From Sphingopyxis sp. PET50 (GTDB lineage: Bacteria > Pseudomonadota > Alphaproteobacteria > Sphingomonadales > Sphingomonadaceae): DNA of 64,000 nt. Below are positions 52,130 through 62,730 of the stretch, piece by piece; positions within the stretch are counted from its first letter, which is position 1; each line of letters begins with the position of its first letter. The notes beneath the pieces were generated by a model that made no database searches, was not told the DNA's origin, and saw nothing but the letters and a program-made list of their open reading frames with translations. The DNA is taken from positions 2,666,001-2,730,000 of the forward strand of contig NZ_CP104207.1 of the NCBI RefSeq assembly GCF_025244705.1, in the 5' to 3' direction. Both the position numbers and the translations under genes were made by a program.

Positions 52130-52167
52130 GTGCACCGCGCCATAATTGGCGTTTACGTAAACGTCAA
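52130..52167 (-). promoter_or_regulatory. Putative LiuR-like (MerR family) operator/promoter of etfBA
   Basis: The minus strand reads TTGACGTTTACGTAAA (52167 down to 52152), with the perfect 12-bp palindrome GTTTACGTAAAC at 52151-52162. TTGACG can act as -35 box, with TATGGC 17 bases further on as -10. From published comparative genomics, a TTTACGTxxACGTxAA-type palindrome is the motif of LiuR, a MerR-family regulator of branched-chain amino acid and fatty acid degradation; ETF genes are plausible targets. The match is from memory and the regulator gene is not in the window. Confidence 0.5.
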
Positions 52168-52183
52168 CCAGCAGTCCCCTAAA

Positions 52184-52366
52184 CCCCTTCTCCCTTGACG
52201 GGAGAAGGATAGGGAGCCTTATCGCCGCAGGCGATTAGGCGGACTTGGATGAGGGTGGGCGGCGCCTTGGCGCCGCGCGAGCCCGTGGCTCGCAACCCCT
52301 CACCCAGCTTCGACTAGGCGGCGAGCCGCCAAGTCTTCGCAACCCTCTCCCGCAAGGGGAGAGGGG
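52184..52366. repeat. Composite palindromic repeat between sucC and etfB
   Basis: Outer hairpins CCCCTTCTCCCTTGACGGGA..GAAGG (from 52184) and CCCTCTCCCGCAAGGGGAGA..GGG (to 52366). Between them, short inverted pairs occur, such as GCGGCGCCTTGGCGCCGC and CGAGCCCGTGGCTCG. It occupies nearly all of the gap downstream of sucC and probably ends that transcript. No coding sequence seen. Confidence 0.8.
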
Positions 52367-52376
52367 TAGACTTCAA

Positions 52377-53587
52377 TCACGCCGCCTTCTTGACCTCGGC
52401 GACGATCTTCTTGGCCGCATCGCCCAGATCGTTGGCGGCGACGATCGGCAGGCCCGAATTGGCCAGGATATCCTTGCCCTCCTGGACGTTGGTGCCTTCG
52501 AGGCGGACGACCAGCGGCACCGACAGATTCACTTCCTTCGCCGCCGCGACGATGCCGTCGGCGATGATGTCGCACTTCATGATACCGCCGAAGATGTTGA
52601 CGAGGATGCCCTTCACGGCGGGGTCCTTGAGGATGATCTTGAACGCCGCGGTGACCTTTTCCTTGCTGGCGCCGCCGCCGACGTCGAGGAAATTGGCGGG
52701 GAATTCGCCGTTCAACTTGATGATGTCCATCGTCGCCATCGCGAGGCTTGGCTGCCATTGACCATGCAGCCGATGTTGCCGTCGAGCTTGATATAGGCGA
52801 GGTCATATTCCGACGCCTCGACCTCGGCCGGGTCTTCCTCGGTCAGGTCGCGCAGCTCGGCGATATCCTTGTGGCGGAACATCGCATTGCCGTCGAAGCC
52901 GAGCTTGGCGTCGAGGACGAGCAGCTCGTCGCCGTTGGCGCCTTCGCAAACCGCGAGCGGATTGATCTCGATCTGCTCGGCGTCGGTCGCGAGGAAGGCG
53001 TCATAAAGGCCCGACAGGACCTTGGCCGCCTGCTTGGCGAGGTCGCCCGACAGGCCGAGCGCCGCGGCGACGCTGCGCCCGTGATGCGGCATCAGGCCGG
53101 TCGCCGGGTCGACGGTGATGGTGTGGATCTTTTCCGGCGTGTCGTGCGCGACGGTTTCGATGTCCATGCCGCCCTCGGTCGAGGCGACGACCGCGATGCG
53201 GCTGGTGGCGCGGTCGACGAGCAGGGCGAGATAATATTCCTTTTTGATGTCGGCGCCGTCGGTGATGTAGAGGCGGTTGACCTGCTTGCCCGCTTCGCCG
53301 GTCTGGATCGTCACCAGCGTGTTGCCGAGCATTTCGCGCGCGTGGCTCTCGACTTCCTCGAGCGTCTTGGCGAGGCGGACGCCGCCCTTCGCGTCGGGGC
53401 CGAGTTCCTTGAACTTGCCCTTGCCGCGGCCGCCCGCGTGGATTTGCGACTTCACGACATAGAGCGGGCCGGGGAGCTGCTTCGCGGCTTCGACCGCTTC
53501 CTCGACACTCATCGCGGCGATGCCCTTGGGGATCGCAACGCCAAATTTCGCGAGCAGTTCTTTCGCCTGATATTCGTGGATGTTCAT
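52377..53587 (-). CDS. sucC: Succinate--CoA ligase beta subunit (one frame break)
   Basis: TCA-cycle enzyme subunit that binds ADP and succinate. ATP-grasp N-terminus [40 protein letters not shown], then [31 protein letters not shown]. The frame breaks at about 52747-52756 (net two extra bases, or one missing). The next frame continues [40 protein letters not shown] and [20 protein letters not shown]. The family reads NGAGLAMATMD across the junction. Such a core enzyme is unlikely to be dead, so a sequence error is the best explanation. sucD is not adjacent on the downstream side. Confidence 0.95.
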
Positions 53588-53712
53588 GGGGTCTGCCGGG
53601 CCTTTCGACTCTGGAGCGGGAGAAGATCGGCGCCGCCTAAGCACAAGTTAGGCGGCGTGGCTACCCCTGCGGCAACAAGAGATTCTATCGGCGAAAGCCG
53701 ACGGCCTTTCCG

Positions 53713-54024
53713 TCAGCGCAAAGCGCAGATCGCCGCCGAGCTGGTCGACACCGCCAGGATCTCCGCATCCTTCAGCGCGCGCACCTTGTGCAGGAACTGG
53801 TCGAGCGACAGGTCGGTGATCCGCTTGTCCTTCAGGCTGCCGAGTGCCGACAGGCGGCGGAGCTGAAGCAGCGACAGCCGGTCGACCATGCGCTCGGCCA
53901 TGCACGCCGACATCGCTTCCGAAAGCCCGGCATTGTGGAGGCCGTTGCGCAGCCGCGTCTCGGGCGTCGCGCAGCCGGCGAGCGCCAGCGCGGCGGCAGC
54001 CGGCACGAACAGCCATTTCTTCAT
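53713..54024 (-). CDS. Small lipoprotein of unknown function
   Basis: A 103-residue protein beginning MKKWLFVPAAAALALAGCAT, a clear lipoprotein signal (LAGC). The rest (LRNGLHNAGLSEAMSACMAE, VDRLSLLQLRRLSALGSLKD) is helical and Leu-rich with two further cysteines. It follows the beta-lactamase-like lipoprotein gene by four bases and is probably co-transcribed. Not recognised; similar small lipoproteins exist in sphingomonads. Confidence 0.8.
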   Translation of the reverse strand: MKKWLFVPAAAALALAGCATPETRLRNGLHNAGLSEAMSACMAERMVDRLSLLQLRRLSALGSLKDKRITDLSLDQFLHKVRALKDAEILAVSTSSAAICALR

Positions 54025-54028
54025 CGCC

Positions 54029-55171
54029 TTACCTTCCATGAAATTCCGCGACCGCGCGCGACACCGACTGCATCGTCGCCATCCGGGCGGGCACCGGCGA
54101 GCTGGCCTCGCCCATCAGCACGACGATCGCATAGCGCGTGCCGTCGGGCGCGGTCGCGATGCCGATGTCGTTATAGCCGATGGTCATGCCCTTGTAATCC
54201 TGCCCGGTGCCGGTCTTGTGCAGGAAGGTCCAGCCGGCGGGCAGTCCGGCCTTGAGCCGCTGCGGCCCGCTCTTGGTCCGCGTCATCACGCCGAGCAGAA
54301 ATTGCGTCGATTCGGGCGAGAGCAAGGTCCCGCGCGCCAGCCGGCCGAGCGCGCCGGCGATCGCCGCCGGGCTGGCGCCGTCGGGCGGATCGGCGCGATA
54401 GGCGTCCATCGCCGCCTTGCGCGTCGCTTCGGGCAGCGCGGCGCGCGCCGTCTGGAAATTGCGCGCGATCGAATAGCTCTGCTGCCACTTCAGCCCCGCG
54501 GCGCCGGCCTGGAGCAGCCGCTCGCCGGGGCCGAACCGAATGGCGCCCAGATCCTTCTTGCGGATGAAGGCGCGCACCGCGTCGGGACCGCCGACGGTCC
54601 GCAGCAGGCTGTCGTTCGCGGTATTGTCGCTCTGGGTGATCGCCGTTTCGATCAGTTCGCGGACGGTCATCGTCACCGAACCCGCGGCGCGGACGCGGTC
54701 GGCGAGCGGCTGGTGGAACAGGGTCAGATCCTCGGGGCCGATGCGGACTTTCTGGTCCATGCTGAGCTGGCCGTTGTCGACCGCGTCGAGCACGGTGAGC
54801 GTCACCCACAGCTTCGACACGCTCTGCTGCGGGAACAGTTCGTTGCCGCGCTGCGTCAGCAGCCATTCGCCGTCGATACGCTGCACCGCGATGCCGGTCT
54901 TGCCCGGAAACGCCTTCCATATCTGGAACAGCCGGTCGTCGAGACCCGGTGGCGGACGACGGAAACCGGGGTCGGCGGGGATTTGCGGCGCGGGCGTGGC
55001 GGCGTGCACCGGGGCCCCGATCGGAACGGTGACCGATTCCGTAGAACCGCGTACCGGCGCCAGCTGCGCGCGCGGCGTCGGTACGACCGCGGCGCTGCTG
55101 ACGCACCCCGCCAGCACCGCCGAACCCATCACCATGGCAAGCACCGGCTTGCCCGAAACCTCAAATGTCAT
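54029..55171 (-). CDS. Class A beta-lactamase-like serine hydrolase, lipoprotein
   Basis: A 380-residue protein. Lipobox LAGC with Cys23 after MTFEVSGKPVLAMVMGSAVL, a Pro/Thr-rich linker to about residue 75, then a class A fold with SVSK (Ser117, Lys120), SDN (181-183) and KTG (in HKTGTGQDYKGMTIGY). The omega-loop glutamate is not obvious to me, so it could be a beta-lactamase or a DD-peptidase-like relative (PF13354). It would be tethered to a membrane rather than free in the periplasm. A 3' neighbour encodes a second lipoprotein. Confidence 0.9.
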   Translation of the reverse strand: MTFEVSGKPVLAMVMGSAVLAGCVSSAAVVPTPRAQLAPVRGSTESVTVPIGAPVHAATPAPQIPADPGFRRPPPGLDDRLFQIWKAFPGKTGIAVQRIDGEWLLTQRGNELFPQQSVSKLWVTLTVLDAVDNGQLSMDQKVRIGPEDLTLFHQPLADRVRAAGSVTMTVRELIETAITQSDNTANDSLLRTVGGPDAVRAFIRKKDLGAIRFGPGERLLQAGAAGLKWQQSYSIARNFQTARAALPEATRKAAMDAYRADPPDGASPAAIAGALGRLARGTLLSPESTQFLLGVMTRTKSGPQRLKAGLPAGWTFLHKTGTGQDYKGMTIGYNDIGIATAPDGTRYAIVVLMGEASSPVPARMATMQSVSRAVAEFHGR

Positions 55172-55318
55172 GCGAATCCCGACACGGCTCTCGACCGCCA
55201 TTCCATCCCCCGGCCCGAATTGGCCGGTGGCGACCGTCCCGCAGCAGGCCGGCACGGGCCAGCCCTTTGCGACGAACGATTCCCTGCGCACGATAAGGCG
55301 CGGAACCTGTCGCCGCGA

Positions 55319-55998
55319 TTAAGGGGCCGGGGTCGCCCGGATCCTGTCGGGGAAGAAGCGCTTGAGCGCCGCGACCCTGGGCGCGTCCCAGCGGACAATA
55401 TAGCCGTGGGCGGGATTCCGCTTCATGAAATCCTGATGATAGGCCTCGGCCGGATAGAAGGTCTTGTAAGCCTCGATCGGCACGACGATCGGCCTGGCGA
55501 AATATTTGCCCTTGCCGATCTGCGCCAGATAGGCGGTCGCGACCTGTCGCTGGGTCGCGTCCATCGGCACGATCGCCGCGCGATATTGCGGACCGACGTC
55601 GGGCCCCTGGCGGTTCCTGAGCGTCGGGTCGGCGCCGACCGAAAAGAGGATGCGCAGCAAGGTGCCGTAGCTGACCTGGCCGGGATCATAGACGATGCGC
55701 ACCGCCTCCGCATGGCCCGACTTGCCGTCGTGGGTCAGCTCGTATCTGGCGGTCGCCTTGCTGCCGCCATGATAGCCCGATTCGACCGAAATCACGCCCT
55801 TGACGTTCTGGAACACCCCTTCGATGCCCCAGAAACAGCCGCGCGACGAGCACCGCGGTTGCGCGTTTCGCTTTGACCGCGGGATCGAGCGCCGCGGCGG
55901 GCAGCTTGATCGCGGTCTCCGCACTCGCGGGCGCCGAGCGCGCATTGCGCGACCACGGCCGCGGCCAGCAACGCGCCGAATGCGCGCCGCACAGTCAC
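55319..55998 (-). CDS. msrA: Peptide methionine sulfoxide reductase MsrA, exported (two frame breaks)
   Basis: Reduces methionine S-sulfoxide in proteins. The catalytic motif is GCFWGIEGVFQNVKGVISVE, then SGYHGGSKATARYE, GHAEAVRIVYDPGQVSYGTL and YRAAIVPMDATQRQVATAYL. The N-terminus must be read across two breaks: signal peptide from GTG 55998 (VRRAFGALLAAAVVAQCALG), break at about 55926-55933, AETAIKLPAAALDPAVKAKR, break at about 55841-55849, GCFWG. The GTG overlaps the stop of a 35-codon gene (GTGA). The signal peptide implies a periplasmic MsrA. Confidence 0.9.
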
Positions 55999-56102
55999 AG
56001 CGCCATCGCGAGCGCCGGCTGCTGCGTCATCACGAAGACGGCGCCGATCGCGAAACCGGCGAGCATGGTCGGAAACCAGTCGGAGCGGAGCATGGAGAGC
56101 AT
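55995..56102 (-). CDS. 35-residue membrane peptide upstream of msrA
   Basis: A short frame from ATG 56102 beginning MLSMLRSDWFPTMLAGFAIG and continuing AVFVMTQQPALAMAL. It forms one hydrophobic helix. It has an AGGA Shine-Dalgarno seven bases before the ATG and overlaps the msrA GTG start as GTGA, which suggests translational coupling. It could also be an uncleaved leader peptide. Not recognised. Confidence 0.5.
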   Translation of the reverse strand: MLSMLRSDWFPTMLAGFAIGAVFVMTQQPALAMAL

Positions 56103-56289
56103 CTTTGGGTCCTGTCATGTCTTCTGTTCGTGGCCGAAGCCCGATGGGTTGCACCGAAGGATATGACGCGCCCCGAGCCGTCCGTCAGTGACGGCGATCA
56201 CCCTTAGGCGGCAGGCCTTACTTTCCGGTGAACCGGGTGGTTGTGCGGGGTTCAGCTTACCCCCTCCCGCAAGCGGGAGGGGAGCAGGG

Positions 56290-57611
<1,322 letters not shown>

Positions 57612-57641
57612 TTACCTATGCGGGCGAATATTTTCCCGGGT

Positions 57642-59464
57642 TCAGTCCGCCGCGTCCGCAAGTCGCGCCGGGATGAGCCCGCGCAGCGAATTGCCGATGA
57701 AGAAACCGTCCGCCAGATCGGCGACGCGCAGGTGCGATTCGACCGCGCGGCCCTTTTCGATCAGCTCGGCGCGCAGCACGCCGGGGAGCAGCCCGAGCGA
57801 CAGCGGCGGGGTGAGCAGCACGCCCTCGCGCTCGACGAAGATATTGCTCCAGCTTCCCTCGGTCACGAAACCCGGCTCGTCGACGAACACCACCTCGGCG
57901 GTGCCCGCCCCGGCGCGCGCCTCGTCATAGGCGGCGCGCAGGCTGGTCTTGTGCGCGAGGCGGAAGTCGTCCGCCGCCATCGGCGCCGGGCGAACCGCCA
58001 CCGGGACCGGCAGTTCGGCAAGGCGCGGCAGCGGCGACACCTCGATCGCCAGCGCCCCCGACGCCGCCAGCCGCATCCGCACCCGCGCCGCGCTGCGCAG
58101 GCGAAAGGTCGCGGACTGCAGGCTGTTGCGCGCGCCGTGCCGGTCGAAGGCGAAGCCCAGCACCGCCGCGCTCGCCTTCAACCGCGCGAGATGCCCCTCG
58201 AGCCGCTGCACGCCTTCGACCGGGTCGAAATGCATCGTCTCGATGAGGTCGAAACTCTCGCGCGCTGCCCCCACAAATTCCCCCTTGGCCAGACATTCCT
58301 GCCATTCCTCGGCCGAGCAGGCTGTCGGCGACGATGCCCGATCCCAGTCCCAGCGTGGCGCGAATCGGCAAATCCTGCAAGCCGGTTGACGGGGGAAACA
58401 GCAGCGTGCGGATCGCGACATTGAACGCCGCATCGCCGCCGGGTTCGATGAAGCCGATCGACCCGGTGTAGAGGCCGCGCGCGTCCACCTCCAGTTCGTC
58501 GATGATCTCCATCGCGCGCACCTTGGGCGCGCCGGTGATCGAGCCGCAGGGAAAGGCGGCGCGCAGCACGTCGACCGCGCCCTTGTCCGCGGGCAGGGTC
58601 GCGGTGACGTCGGACACGAGCTGGTGGATCGTCGGAAAGCTTTCGACGCGAAACAGGTCGGGCACCGCGACCGACCCTGGCACCGCCACCCGCGACAGGT
58701 CGTTGCGGATCAGGTCGACGATCATCAGATTTTCGGCGCGCTGCTTGGGGTCGGCCGCCAGCGTGCGCGCCGCCGCCGCGTCGGCTTCGGCGTCGGCGAG
58801 CCGCGCCGCGGTCCCCTTCATCGGCCGCGCGATCGCCTCGCGCCCGCGCAGCGCGAAGAAGAGTTCGGGCGACAGCGACGCGATCGCCTGGCTCCCCGTC
58901 CAGATGAAGCCGCCATAGCCGGCGCGCGCCGTCCGCCGCAGCCGCGCATAGACCGCCAGCGGATTGCCGAGCAAAGGCACCGAGGCGCGAAAGGTCAGGT
59001 TCGCCTGATAGATATCGCCGGCGCGGATATAGGCCAGAACCGCCTCGACCGCCGCCTCATAATCGGCACGCGGCACGCCGGGCTCGACGGCGCCGATCCA
59101 GCTCGCCGCCGGATGGGGGAGCCGCGCCGAGCACCGCGTCGGCGGCGATCCGCTCGACGCGCTCGAACAGGGCGAACCAGCCGAGCGGCGATCCGGTCGC
59201 GGCGGGCGCCGCGCCGCGCCACGCCGGCGCCAGCCCCTTGCCGCTCTCGTAAGCGAGATAGCCCGCCGCGTGCAGCCCGCGCGCCGCCGCCGCCTCGACC
59301 GCGTCGAGGAGGCGCGGAATGTCCGCCGCGTCGTCGGCGCGCAGGACCTCCACCGGATCGCGGAACAGCCGCGCCGGCACCGCACCCTCGGCGCGCGCAT
59401 CGTCGAGCAGCACGAAGGGCGCGCATCCCGCGCCGGGAATCGGCAAGACGGTCGCTTCGCTCAT
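57642..59464 (-). CDS. pabB: Aminodeoxychorismate synthase component I fused to lyase, PabB-PabC (two frame breaks)
   Basis: Makes 4-aminobenzoate for folate. The N-terminal PabB part from ATG 59464 (MSEATVLPIPGAGCAPFVLL) breaks in the run of five G at 59115-59119 and continues as ADYEAAVEAVLAYIRAGDIY, PMKGTAARLADAEADAAAAR, LIRNDLSRVAVPGSVAVPDL and AAFPCGSITGAPKVRAMEII. After GLGSGIVADS it breaks near 58319 and continues AEEWQECLAKGEFVGAARES. The PabC (class IV aminotransferase fold) part follows: VFVDEPGFVTEGSWSNIFVE and LPGVLRAELIEKGRAVES. PabB-PabC fusions are common in alphaproteobacteria. Corrected length is about 606 residues. Confidence 0.93.
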
Positions 59465-59495
59465 CCCCGAACGGCGGGTCGGCCCCGCGCCGCGA

Positions 59496-60032
59496 TCAGC
59501 GGTCGCGTTTCATGCGGAAGGTGCGCCCGCCTTCGATGGTCGCGAAATAGCTGCCCATCGTCGCGGTCTTGATCTTGACCTTCTGCCCCGGCTTGGGCTG
59601 GCGCGGCAGCTTGGTGGTGTCGATCTGCACCCACACCGCATCATCCTCCATCACCAGCGTATATTTGCCCGACCGGTCCATGCTCACTGCGCGGATCGTC
59701 GTTTCGATTTCCTTGATCTCGTCCTCGTCGCCGCCGAAGATTCCGCCGAGCTTCGGAAAGGAGAAGCCGAACAGGCCGCGCCGCGTTTTCCTGGCCGTCT
59801 CCTTGTCGGTGAAGACGATTTCCTTTGCCTCGTCGGCCGCCGCCAGTTCGCCGACCTCGCGGTCGAAACAGGCGAGGCGTGCGGAGGAGTCGGCGATGTC
59901 GCGGCAGGCATAGAGTTCCTGGATCTGCGCCGGAAGCGGTGGCGGCGCCTTGTCCCTGGCGGCGGCGGGAGTCCCGGCGGCGATGGCGAAAATGGCGAGC
60001 GGCGCGATCAGCCGGACGGACGGATGCAGCAT
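59496..60032 (-). CDS. Exported protein of unknown function
   Basis: A 178-residue protein with a signal peptide (MLHPSVRLIAPLAIFAIAAG, TPAAARD). The mature part has a CRDIADSSARLACFDREVGE segment typical of small alphaproteobacterial periplasmic proteins, a Gly/Phe-rich stretch (RRGLFGFSFPKLGGIFGGDE), and an OB-like basic C-terminus (KPGQKVKIKTATMGSYFATI). Function not known. Start ATG 60032. Confidence 0.82.
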   Translation of the reverse strand: MLHPSVRLIAPLAIFAIAAGTPAAARDKAPPPLPAQIQELYACRDIADSSARLACFDREVGELAAADEAKEIVFTDKETARKTRRGLFGFSFPKLGGIFGGDEDEIKEIETTIRAVSMDRSGKYTLVMEDDAVWVQIDTTKLPRQPKPGQKVKIKTATMGSYFATIEGGRTFRMKRDR

Positions 60033-60165
60033 CGAAACCCCCTGAAACGGAAACCGCCCCTGCCTAGCCGCGCCGCCGTCCCGCTGCAAGCCGCACCGGT
60101 TGCGGCGGCGGCCTGCTTACCCTAGTGTCAGGAAGTCCCCACCCCCGAAAGGACGTGTCATTCCA

Positions 60166-61845
60166 ATGGATAGCGGCTTCTCCTGGTCGACCAACTACAA
60201 CCACCCGACGCCATGGGATCAGGATTTCCCGCCGCTCTCGCTCCCCGACATGCTCGCCGCCAGCGTCGCGCGAAAGGGCGACGCGGCGATGCTCGACTTC
60301 ATGGGCCGCCGCTTCGGCTACAGCGAGGTCGCCCGCGGCGTCGCCCGCGTCGCCAGGGGGCTGCAGCAGCGCGGCGTCGGCAAGGGCACGCGCGTCGGCC
60401 TCTTCCTTCCCAACGTCCCCCATTATGTCGCGGCCTATTACGGCGCGCTCGCCGCCGGGGCGACGGTGGTCAATTTCTCGCCGCTCTACACCGCCGCCGA
60501 GCTGGAGGCGCAGGTCGAGGATTCGGGCACCGACATCCTCTTCACGATGAGCGCGGCGGCGCTGCTGCCTACCGCGCTGCGCGTGCTCGAGGAATCGAGC
60601 CTCGGGCAGCTGATCGTCGGGTCGGTCGCGGGGGCGCTGCCCGGCGCCAAGTCGCTGCTGTATCGCATGCTCCGCCGCAAGGAGGTCGCCGCCTTCCCCG
60701 ACGACGGCCGCGTCACCCGCTTTTCGGCGCTCATCGACAATGACGGGAAACCCGATCCCGTGACGATCGACCCCGAGGCCGACGTCGCGCTGATCCAGTA
60801 TACCGGCGGCACCACCGGCACCCCCAAGGGCGCGATGCTGACGCACCAGAATCTCACCGCCAACGCGCGGCAGGTCAACAGCATCGACCCCGACACCGGG
60901 GCCGACGACCGCATATTGGGCGTCCTCCCCTTCTTCCACGTCTTCGCCAACACCTGCGTGCTCAACCGCACCATCCTCAACGGCGGCATGATCGCGATGC
61001 TGCCGCGTTTCGACGCCAAACAGGCGCTGGAGACGATCACCCGCACCCGGGCGACCGCACTGCCCGGCGTGCCGACGATGTACCAGGCGCTGCTCGATCA
61101 TCCCGACCTTGCGAAGACCGATTTCTCCTCGCTGCGCGTCTGCATCTCGGGCGGGGCGCCGATGCCCGCCGAGCTGCGCGAGAAATTCGTCGCCGCGACC
61201 GGCGCCGCGCTCGTCGAGGGCTATGGCCTCACCGAAAGCTCGGGGGTGGTGTCGACCAACCCCTATGACGGCCCGGTCAAGGCGGGGACGATCGGCCAGC
61301 CGGTTCCCGCGACGCACATCCGCCTCGTCGACAAGGAGGACCCGATGAAGGACGCCCCGGCGGGCGAGCCCGGCGAGCTGGTGGTCAAGGGGCCGCAGAT
61401 CATGCGCGGCTACTGGAACCGCCCCGCCGCCGACCCAAAGACCGATGGGGACAGCTTCACCGAGGACGGCTGGCTGCGCACCGGCGACGTCGCGACGATC
61501 GACGGCGACGGCTATATCCGCATCGTCGACCGGCTGAAGGACATGATCGCGGTCGGCGGCTTCAAGGTCTATCCGAGCGTGATCGAGGCGCATCTCCACG
61601 AGCATCCCGCGGTCAAGGAGGCGATCGTGCTCGGCGTCCCCGACCCCTATCGCGGCGAAAGCCCCAAGGCGTTCGTGACGCTGGAGGACGGTTACGACGT
61701 GTCGGGCGAAGCCCTCGCCGCCTGGCTCAACCCGCGGCTCGGCAAGCACGAGCGGGTGAGCGCGGTCGAGGTGCGGGCGAGCCTGCCCAAGACGATGATC
61801 GGCAAGCTCGACCGGAAGGCGTTGCGGGCGGAAGAGAGCGCCTAA
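60166..61845 (+). CDS. fadD: Long-chain fatty acid--CoA ligase
   Basis: A 559-residue ANL-superfamily enzyme that activates fatty acids with ATP and CoA. P-loop QYTGGTTGTPKGAM (residues 211-224), VEGYGLTESSGVVSTNPYDG, then the hinge region TGDVATIDGDGYIRIVDRLK and GGFKVYPSVIEAHLHEHPAV, with the catalytic lysine in KTMIGKLDRKALRAEE. Start ATG 60166. The frame is intact. It fits the oxidation genes elsewhere in the window (acyl-CoA dehydrogenase, ETF). Confidence 0.93.
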   Translation: MDSGFSWSTNYNHPTPWDQDFPPLSLPDMLAASVARKGDAAMLDFMGRRFGYSEVARGVARVARGLQQRGVGKGTRVGLFLPNVPHYVAAYYGALAAGATVVNFSPLYTAAELEAQVEDSGTDILFTMSAAALLPTALRVLEESSLGQLIVGSVAGALPGAKSLLYRMLRRKEVAAFPDDGRVTRFSALIDNDGKPDPVTIDPEADVALIQYTGGTTGTPKGAMLTHQNLTANARQVNSIDPDTGADDRILGVLPFFHVFANTCVLNRTILNGGMIAMLPRFDAKQALETITRTRATALPGVPTMYQALLDHPDLAKTDFSSLRVCISGGAPMPAELREKFVAATGAALVEGYGLTESSGVVSTNPYDGPVKAGTIGQPVPATHIRLVDKEDPMKDAPAGEPGELVVKGPQIMRGYWNRPAADPKTDGDSFTEDGWLRTGDVATIDGDGYIRIVDRLKDMIAVGGFKVYPSVIEAHLHEHPAVKEAIVLGVPDPYRGESPKAFVTLEDGYDVSGEALAAWLNPRLGKHERVSAVEVRASLPKTMIGKLDRKALRAEESA

Positions 61846-62384
61846 AGGCTGTCCTGTTCGGGTCGAGTCGCTCATCACCGTAGCCGAAGGTTTCAAGGAA
61901 AGAGGAAAAGCGGCAGGAAAGCGCCGAACTTCACGCGCGAATCAGTTTTGCGCACGCCTGTTTTCCGGAAGGGCCGCCATGCGGAATGGCGCGGTCATTG
62001 TGCATGGTGCGAGCGCATAGCGGAGCGAAGTCGCGCTTAAGGAGACAAAGGATACGCATGTGCGTGCCGGAAATGTCTCCTTTGTCGCTTTAAGCCTGCC
62101 CTGACCATCGTCGAAGGGCCTGCCCTGAGCGTCGTCGAAGGGCCGCAATGCGGCATGGGTGGCCGAAGCGTGCGGTCTGGACGCGGCAAGGAGATCCTGG
62201 CGGGTCATCCATCAGCTTGGAGCATAGCGGGATATTTTAGGAAAGGGCTTTCCGGCGACCGTCGAATTTGGGGGTTTTCGCACCTGTCACCGTAATTCTC
62301 CTGTCACCGTAATTCTGGTAATTCTGGCAAGCTCATCAGGATGCTCTCATCCTGCTACGTCGTCGTTGATGACGAGAGCACTTA
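61846..62384. other. Intergenic region with inverted and tandem repeats
   Basis: No convincing gene. Features: an imperfect inverted pair GCTTAAGGAGACAAAGGA / TCCTTTGTCGCTTTAAGC (about 62035-62096); two copies of a CCCTGA(C/G)C(A/G)TCGTCGAAGG repeat (62098-62145), so a frame on the minus strand there (61942-62208) would encode only repeat-derived residues; and a perfect 17-bp tandem duplication CCTGTCACCGTAATTCT at 62283-62299 and 62300-62316, with a partial third copy. Base composition drops sharply from about 62360. Confidence 0.6.
62283..62326. repeat. 17-bp tandem repeat, two copies plus a partial third
   Basis: CCTGTCACCGTAATTCT occurs at 62283-62299 and again immediately at 62300-62316, followed by GGTAATTCT. 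It lies at the edge of the low-GC patch. Its origin is unknown. Confidence 0.85.
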
Positions 62385-62642
62385 TTAGAAAACAGAATTT
62401 GAACGATTTTCGTCCAATAGTATATACACAACCAGAAAATATGCACCACATATCGTGAATAATATTGGAAGAATCGGTGATAATTTTAAGAAGATAGACC
62501 TAAGGCAAATAGGAACCAATAGAAAAATAAGCGACAATATTCCAACAACGCTATATGAATCTCTATTCGGCCAGATTAAATTAATAGCCAAAATGGACAC
62601 AAGAGATATTAAAGCTGACAATAAAAAAACAGGCCCACTCAT
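62385..62642 (-). CDS. Small membrane protein in low-GC patch
   Basis: An 85-residue protein from ATG 62642 (AGGA seven bases upstream; an in-frame ATG at 62648 has too short a spacing). About three hydrophobic helices: FLLSALISLVSILAINLIW, YSVVGILSLIFLLVPICL, LPILFTICGAYFLVVYILL. Ends DENRSNSVF. Not recognised. The patch is strikingly AT-rich compared with the rest and uses AT-rich codons, so the gene is probably recently acquired. It abuts the IS3 element, which may have truncated its upstream region or may now drive it. Confidence 0.6.
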   Translation of the reverse strand: MSGPVFLLSALISLVSILAINLIWPNRDSYSVVGILSLIFLLVPICLRSIFLKLSPILPILFTICGAYFLVVYILLDENRSNSVF

Positions 62643-62730
62643 GATCATATCCTATTTGTCCGTCGTCAGAACATTTGGCACAACTCGCGGCGTAAATTAG
62701 CGGAGTGCGGGCCTCGTCCTGGGGTTGATA

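Noticed and set aside
61942-62208. 88-codon frame on the minus strand after fadD
   Set aside because: Its sequence (PFDDAQGRPFDDGQGR) is the translation of a repeated CGTCGAAGGGCC-type intergenic element. There is no Shine-Dalgarno or domain.
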